DNA of 64,000 bases. It comes from Umezawaea sp036375055. GTDB taxonomy: Bacteria; Actinomycetota; Actinomycetes; Mycobacteriales; Pseudonocardiaceae. Made by a program: the position numbers and the translations under genes. The notes beneath the pieces are model-generated. The model was not told the origin of the DNA, did not search any database, and saw only the letters and a program-made list of their open reading frames with translations. Positions 60,038 to 64,000 of this stretch are shown one piece after another (the first letter of the stretch is position 1; every line of letters starts with the position of its first letter). Where the stretch lies: contig NZ_DASUSQ010000019.1 in assembly GCF_036375055.1 (NCBI RefSeq), positions 1 through 64,000 of the forward strand, written 5' to 3'.

Positions 60038-60904
60038 ATGACGACCGCACCGTCGACCACCACCGACGTGACACCGGCAGACCGCCCCGCGCAGCCGCGC
60101 GGGGCGGTCTCGCTGCGCGGAGCCGCCCTCGCCTACGGCAGGCGCGTGCTCTGGGAGGGCCTCGACCTGGAGGTCCAGCCCGGCGAGTTCCTCGCCATCC
60201 TCGGCCCGAACGGCTCCGGCAAGACCAGCCTCATGCGGGTGCTGCTTGGCCTCCAGCCGCTCTCCGGCGGCTCGGTGGAGATCGCGGGCAGGCCACCGGG
60301 GCGGGGCAACCGCGAGATCGGGTACGTCCCCCAGCAGCGCTCGCTCGACCCGACGCTGACGCTGCGGGGCCGCGACCTCGTCGGCCTCGGCCTGGACGGG
60401 CACGCGTGGGGGCTCGGCCTGCGCGGCCGCGCCGAGCGCAGGGCCCGCGTGGACGAGGTGCTGGCCGCCGTCGGCGCCGAGGGCTACGCGGACGCGCCGA
60501 TCGGGCTGCTGTCCGGTGGCGAGCAGCAGCGGCTCCGCGTCGCGCAGGCCCTCGTCGGCGACCCGCGCGTGCTGCTGTGCGACGAGCCGCTGCTGTCGCT
60601 CGACCTCGCGCACCAGCGGGTGGTGAGCGACCTGATCGACGCCCGGCGCAGGGCGTCGAACACCGCGGTCCTGTTCGTCACGCACGAGATCAACCCGGTC
60701 CTGCCGCTCGTGGACCGGGTCCTGTACCTGGTGGACGGTCGCTTCCGGATCGGCCCGCCGAGCGAGGTCATGACGTCGGAGACGCTGTCGGAGCTGTACG
60801 GCACCACGGTCGACGTCGTGCGGGTGCGCGACCAGATCCTGGTCGTCGGCGCCACCGGCACGCTCTGCGAGGACCAGCCGCACCACGTCGTGGATGAGAG
60901 CTGA
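60038..60904 (+). CDS. zinc/manganese ABC transporter ATP-binding protein (ZnuC type)
   Basis: The 288-residue ATPase has Walker A GPNGSGKTS (56-64), Q-loop VPQQRSLDPTLTL, signature LLSGGEQQRLRVAQALVGDP and Walker B VLLCDEPLLSLDLAHQ, then an H-loop FVTHEINPV. The variable ~28 N-terminal residues precede the core. It starts 4 nt after the binding-protein stop and shares one base with the permease ATG. Confidence 0.9.
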   Translation: MTTAPSTTTDVTPADRPAQPRGAVSLRGAALAYGRRVLWEGLDLEVQPGEFLAILGPNGSGKTSLMRVLLGLQPLSGGSVEIAGRPPGRGNREIGYVPQQRSLDPTLTLRGRDLVGLGLDGHAWGLGLRGRAERRARVDEVLAAVGAEGYADAPIGLLSGGEQQRLRVAQALVGDPRVLLCDEPLLSLDLAHQRVVSDLIDARRRASNTAVLFVTHEINPVLPLVDRVLYLVDGRFRIGPPSEVMTSETLSELYGTTVDVVRVRDQILVVGATGTLCEDQPHHVVDES

Positions 60905-61767
60905 TGGACACCTTCTTCGACCTGGGCACGACGTTCGACCTGCTCGCCCTCGACATCGTGCACCGCGCCCTCATCGCCGGGGCCGTGCTCGGCCTGCTCG
61001 CGGGCGTGCTGGGGCCGCTCGTCGTGACGCGCAAGATGTCGTTCGCCGTGCACGGCACCAGCGAGCTGGCCTTCACCGGCGGAGCCGCGGCGCTGCTGCT
61101 CGGCGTCAGCGTCGGCTACGGCGCCGTCGGCGGCGCGGTCCTGGCCGCGCTGCTGCTCGGCCTGCTGAGCCAGAAGGACTCCGAGCGGGACTCGGTGATC
61201 GGCGCGGTGCTCGCGTTCGGGCTCGGGCTCGGCGTGCTGTTCCTCGCCCTCTACGACGGCCGCGCCACGACCAAGTTCGGCCTGCTCGTCGGCCAGCCGT
61301 TCGGCGTGGCGGCGGACAACGTGTGGCAGCTCGTCGGCACGGCGGCACTGGTGCTGGTCGTGCTCGCGTGCCTCTACCGGCCGCTGCTGTTCGCCAGCGT
61401 CGACCCCGACGTGGCCGCCGCGCGCGGCGTGCCCGTGCGCGTGCTGACCCCGGTGTTCGCCGTGCTCGTCGGCATCGCCACGGCCCTGAGCGTGCAGATC
61501 GTCGGCGCTCTGCTGGTGCTGGCCCTGATGATCACGCCCGCCGCGGCGGCGTGCCGCGTCACGTCCAGCCCCGGCCGGGCGACGCTGCTGTCGGTGCTGT
61601 TCGCCGAGGTGGCGGTGCTGGGCGGGATCGTGCTCTCGCTGGCCCCCGGCCTGCCCGTCAGCGCGTTCGTCACCGCGATCTCGTTCGCGATCTACGTCGG
61701 CTGCCGGGTCGTCGGCCGTGTCCGCGTCCGCCGGATCGGCAACCGGAGGGTGGCCGCCGCGGCGTGA
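60904..61767 (+). CDS. zinc/manganese ABC transporter permease (ZnuB type)
   Basis: The 287-residue permease has about eight helices. LGPLVVTRKMSFAVHGTSELAFTGGAAALLLG matches the family's cytoplasmic loop and VGALLVLALMITPAAAACRVTSSPGR the ATPase-contact loop. It completes the metal importer. Its ATG begins on the last base of the ATPase stop. It ends 1 nt from the convergent GGDEF gene. Confidence 0.9.
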   Translation: MDTFFDLGTTFDLLALDIVHRALIAGAVLGLLAGVLGPLVVTRKMSFAVHGTSELAFTGGAAALLLGVSVGYGAVGGAVLAALLLGLLSQKDSERDSVIGAVLAFGLGLGVLFLALYDGRATTKFGLLVGQPFGVAADNVWQLVGTAALVLVVLACLYRPLLFASVDPDVAAARGVPVRVLTPVFAVLVGIATALSVQIVGALLVLALMITPAAAACRVTSSPGRATLLSVLFAEVAVLGGIVLSLAPGLPVSAFVTAISFAIYVGCRVVGRVRVRRIGNRRVAAAA

Positions 61768-61768
61768 C

Positions 61769-63271
61769 TCACGCCGTGCGGCTGACCTGCGTGTCGTCCG
61801 GGGCCGCGACGGCCTGCTGGTCGGTGCGCGGGGAGGGCAGCGGGAGCGGCAGGCGCGTCGCGGCCGAACCGATGTCCAGACCCGCCACCCGCACCTGGTT
61901 GCGGCCGTTCTCCTTGGCCACGTAGAGCGCGGCGTCCGCGCTGTGCTGCGCGAGCGCCAGGCTGTCGCCGTTGTCCGGCACGACCGCGACCCCGATCGAC
62001 GCCGAGATCGACCGCACGTCCGGACCGTCCTCATCGGTCGGTGGCAGCGCCCGACCGCGCAGCGTCACGGTGTTGCGGTGCTTGTCCGTCGTGGACACCG
62101 CAGCCTCGGCGATGGCCTGGCGGATGCGCTCCGCGATCAGGATGCCCTGTGCGAGCCCCGTGTCGGCCAGCACGACGAGGAACTCCTCCCCACCGTCCCT
62201 TCCGGCCACATCGCCCGGTCGGAGCTTCTCGCGCAGGATGCGGCCCACCTCCGCGAGCACGGCGTTGCCCGCGGGGTGCCCCCACGTGTCGTTGATGCGT
62301 TTGAAGAAGTCGAGGTCGATGGCCAGTACCGTCACGGGCTGACCGTCGTGCCTCGACCGCTCGGCGAGCCTGTTCGCGTACTCGGCGAGGCCGGTGGTGT
62401 TGAGCAGGCCGGTCCGGTAGTCGGTGTGCGCGTCCTCGGCGAGCTGCTGCTGCAACTGCTCCTGCTCGCTCAGCAGCCGTTCGAGGTGGGCCCGCCGTTC
62501 CGCGGCGAGGTTCAGCAGTGCGTTGACCAGGATGACCGGAGCGACGAGCAACAGAGGGCCCACCCAGTGCGATGTGATCAGCATGCCCAGCATCGCACCG
62601 GCGCCCAGCGTGGTGACCTCGAGCATGTTGTCGGTCTTCGAACCGAGGAACTCGACGAGCCTGGTGTGCGGGGTGACGATCTTCAACGCGATGGCGATGG
62701 TGGCGACCTGGGCGAACCAGTTCAGCGCCGCGGCCAGCGCGAGCACCAGGACCAGCCCGAGGTCGGTCGGGATGTTGCCGGTGGCGGCCAGCGAGAACCC
62801 GGAGAGGTGCACCACCGCCCACGCGAGCATGGTGCTGCCGAGGATGCTGGAGGAGCTGAACACGAACCGGTACGGCTGGCGGCGGGCGATGGGCTGGATG
62901 AGAATCCTCATCCAGAGGGTGACGAGAACCGCGAGACCCCCTGGAAGCGCGATGGCGGCGGCGAACGTCCAGACCGACGTGAGGTCGATGTGCGGACCGG
63001 CCGACTCGTTCCGCCGCGACTCCTCAGCCCGACGCACCATCACCAGGTGGATCGTGATCGCGACCATGATCGCGCCGAACCGGAGCCAGTCCGTGGCCGA
63101 GACGGTGCCCAGCGTGGTGAGCAGCCAAATGGCGGCTCCGGCCACGGCCGATTCGACCAGCACGAAGAACGCCAGAGCGGCTGGCCGCAGCGTCCAGAGG
63201 TCCCAGTTCCGGATCGGTACCCAACGGGTTGCCCTGGAAGGCTGGTCGTCAGTCAAACTGTTCTTCACCAC
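61769..63271 (-). CDS. membrane-bound GGDEF diguanylate cyclase
   Basis: The 500-residue protein has seven or eight N-terminal helices (about residues 30-270) and a C-terminal GGDEF domain that makes cyclic di-GMP from GTP. The active-site motif is GGEEF at 360-364, a working variant, and the inhibitory I-site RPGD at 351-354 is intact and correctly five residues before it, so product feedback is expected. YRTGLLNTTGL, TVLAIDLDFFKRINDTWGH and ISASIGVAVV support it. There is no EAL domain. Starts at GTG 63271 or 63268 are both possible. c-di-GMP controls development in actinomycetes. Confidence 0.9.
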   Translation of the reverse strand: MVKNSLTDDQPSRATRWVPIRNWDLWTLRPAALAFFVLVESAVAGAAIWLLTTLGTVSATDWLRFGAIMVAITIHLVMVRRAEESRRNESAGPHIDLTSVWTFAAAIALPGGLAVLVTLWMRILIQPIARRQPYRFVFSSSSILGSTMLAWAVVHLSGFSLAATGNIPTDLGLVLVLALAAALNWFAQVATIAIALKIVTPHTRLVEFLGSKTDNMLEVTTLGAGAMLGMLITSHWVGPLLLVAPVILVNALLNLAAERRAHLERLLSEQEQLQQQLAEDAHTDYRTGLLNTTGLAEYANRLAERSRHDGQPVTVLAIDLDFFKRINDTWGHPAGNAVLAEVGRILREKLRPGDVAGRDGGEEFLVVLADTGLAQGILIAERIRQAIAEAAVSTTDKHRNTVTLRGRALPPTDEDGPDVRSISASIGVAVVPDNGDSLALAQHSADAALYVAKENGRNQVRVAGLDIGSAATRLPLPLPSPRTDQQAVAAPDDTQVSRTA

Positions 63272-63373
63272 GTCCCACCAACCCCACCGCGGTGTCCGCA
63301 CACCGTGGTGCCGTTGGGGTACCCGTTGCTCGCACCTGTCGCTGCTCGACGACCAAGCGAAGGAGGGTTTGCC

Positions 63374-63394
63374 ATGCGCAACCGCGACATGTGA
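63374..63394 (+). CDS. micro-ORF encoding MRNRDM
   Basis: ATG 63374 to TGA 63392-63394 encodes the hexapeptide MRNRDM. It is preceded at the best distance by AAGGAGGG (63360-63367), one of the strongest ribosome sites in the window. A second micro-ORF 101 nt downstream ends in the same NRDM, with synonymous changes. It lies between the starts of the GGDEF gene and the end of the MFS gene and does not lead into any larger plus-strand gene. Function unknown. Confidence 0.5.
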   Translation: MRNRDM

Positions 63395-63474
63395 GATCCC
63401 CCTCCCTTCAGTTCGGGGCCGAATTCTCACCGTACGCAGCCGAATCCTCGCAGGACGCGCACGAAAGGTCCGTC

Positions 63475-63498
63475 ATGATTGACAATCGCGATATGTGA
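63475..63498 (+). CDS. micro-ORF encoding MIDNRDM
   Basis: ATG 63475 to TGA 63496-63498 encodes the heptapeptide MIDNRDM. The codons for the shared part are AAT CGC GAT ATG, against AAC CGC GAC ATG in the first micro-ORF, so the two differ only at silent third positions. GAAAGG (63463-63468) is a weaker ribosome site. The TGA is followed directly by TGAGTCC. Confidence 0.45.
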   Translation: MIDNRDM

Positions 63499-63508
63499 TG
63501 AGTCCGTT

Positions 63509-64000
63509 TCAGCTCACCACCACCTTCTGGTCGCCGCGCATCCGCGCTCGGCGCCAGGACACCGTGGCCTGGGCTGCGAGAAGCAGCCCGATGCCTCCTG
63601 CACCCGCGATGGTCGCGGTGATGGAGCCCACAGCGTGGGCGACCACGCCTGCCAGCGCCATGCCGCCACCCTGGCTCGATCGCAGGGCGGCCCTGCCGAT
63701 TCCGTATGCCCGGCCGCGGTACGCGTCGGGCAGCATCCTCATCCAGGCCGAACGTGCGGGCGTGTGGTACGCGCCCGCCATGCCCGCGATGACGAGGAGC
63801 GCGATCGTCCAGGTCAGGTTCGGGTCGAGCGCGAACAGGACCAGGGGCGCCAACGACAGGATAGCGAGCGGCCCGATGAGCCGCTCGCGTTTGGCGGGTT
63901 CCCGAACCCAGCGGAACAGCACGGCCACGCCCAGCACGTTCGCCGCGGGTTCGATCGCCAGGATGAGCCCGACGGCCCACACGGCGTCGAGGCTGGCGGC
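63509..64000 (-). CDS. MFS transporter, C-terminal part (cut by window end)
   Basis: The 163 visible residues are the end of a major facilitator protein. Four to five hydrophobic helices are seen, with LIGPLAILSLAPLVLFAL, AGMAGAYHTPARSAWMRMLPDAYRGRAYGIGRAALRSSQGGGMALAGVVAHAVGS (the loop resembling motif C/G of the second half), and a short basic tail. The frame is open to the window edge, so the start lies outside. Substrate unknown. The two micro-ORFs lie on the other strand just beyond its stop. Confidence 0.75.
   Translation of the reverse strand, partial: AASLDAVWAVGLILAIEPAANVLGVAVLFRWVREPAKRERLIGPLAILSLAPLVLFALDPNLTWTIALLVIAGMAGAYHTPARSAWMRMLPDAYRGRAYGIGRAALRSSQGGGMALAGVVAHAVGSITATIAGAGGIGLLLAAQATVSWRRARMRGDQKVVVS

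Noticed and set aside
63374..63498. Biarylitide-like RiPP precursors (minimal MRYYH type)
   Set aside because: The micro-peptides lack the aromatic residues and there is no P450 gene in the window; only the small size is shared.
63374..63498. Attenuator leader peptides for the MFS gene
   Set aside because: The MFS gene is on the opposite strand and ends here, so plus-strand leaders could not control its start.

Overview
The window is high-GC actinomycete DNA, most likely from the family Pseudonocardiaceae (a Saccharothrix, Actinosynnema or Lentzea type of organism). The grounds are the very high GC, frequent GTG starts and 4-nt stop/start overlaps, an Lsr2 nucleoid protein, ClpC, an XRE/DUF397 pair, IdeR/DmdR-type iron boxes, and a core gene order that, from memory, is colinear with Mycobacterium tuberculosis Rv3587c-Rv3628 (ppa, dacB, metalloprotease, tilS, hpt, ftsH, fol genes, panCD, coaX, lsr2, clpC, mhuD, mutY, carbonic anhydrase). 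No database search was run; assignments rest on motifs and family knowledge.

Layout. 1-1.6 kb: tRNA-Thr(CGT), a decayed tyrosine integrase and a less GC-rich membrane-protein gene, probably the remains of an integrated element. 1.8-8.3 kb: accessory single genes (transglutaminase-like, LLM oxidoreductase, nuclease/Excalibur lipoprotein, hotdog protein) and a MarR-MFS efflux pair. 8.3-13.3 kb: ppa, dacB, a zinc metalloprotease, tilS and hpt. 13.4-23.3 kb: a VWA/substrate-binding protein opposite ftsH-folE-folP-folB-folK, an inserted XRE/DUF397 pair, then DUF3180 and DUF6779. 23.3-28.1 kb: orphan NuoD-like protein, DUF1203, DoxX/MarR, MidA-like methyltransferase and PrsW protease. 28.2-31.3 kb: DUF2520-panC-panD-coaX for pantothenate and CoA. 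31.3-33.5 kb: a methyltransferase, a 1.08-kb stretch with no convincing gene, and lsr2. 33.7-38 kb: an iron-siderophore ABC transporter and a FhuF-type reductase, each behind an iron box. 38.3-51.7 kb: clpC, SDR/MarR, exonuclease/phosphatase-family protein, Sir2, mhuD, M1 peptidase, hydrolases, mutY, carbonic anhydrase. 51.7-61.8 kb: two LacI regulators, a malEFG-type sugar importer with an msiK-type ATPase, and a zinc/manganese ABC transporter. 61.8-64 kb: a GGDEF diguanylate cyclase, two micro-ORFs and the 3' part of an MFS gene.

How it works together. Folate synthesis is co-transcribed with ftsH through 4-nt overlaps. Pantothenate synthesis and its phosphorylation are grouped. Iron acquisition (permeases, ATPase, reductase, and heme degradation by MhuD) is partly under a shared iron-box control. 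Sugar uptake sits beside LacI regulators, with CTTGCAA-containing sites before malE, lacI and the ATPase gene.

The least explained signals are: (1) two tandem micro-ORFs encoding MRNRDM and MIDNRDM, with synonymous differences in the shared NRDM tail; (2) two 24-25-bp hairpins 21 kb apart that share an identical 33-nt core in opposite orientation while their outer arms differ but stay self-complementary, both near G-tract-rich DNA; (3) a branched inverted repeat followed by 25-bp tandem repeats between convergent genes; and (4) two related palindromes that would tie an SDR gene to a MarR regulator.
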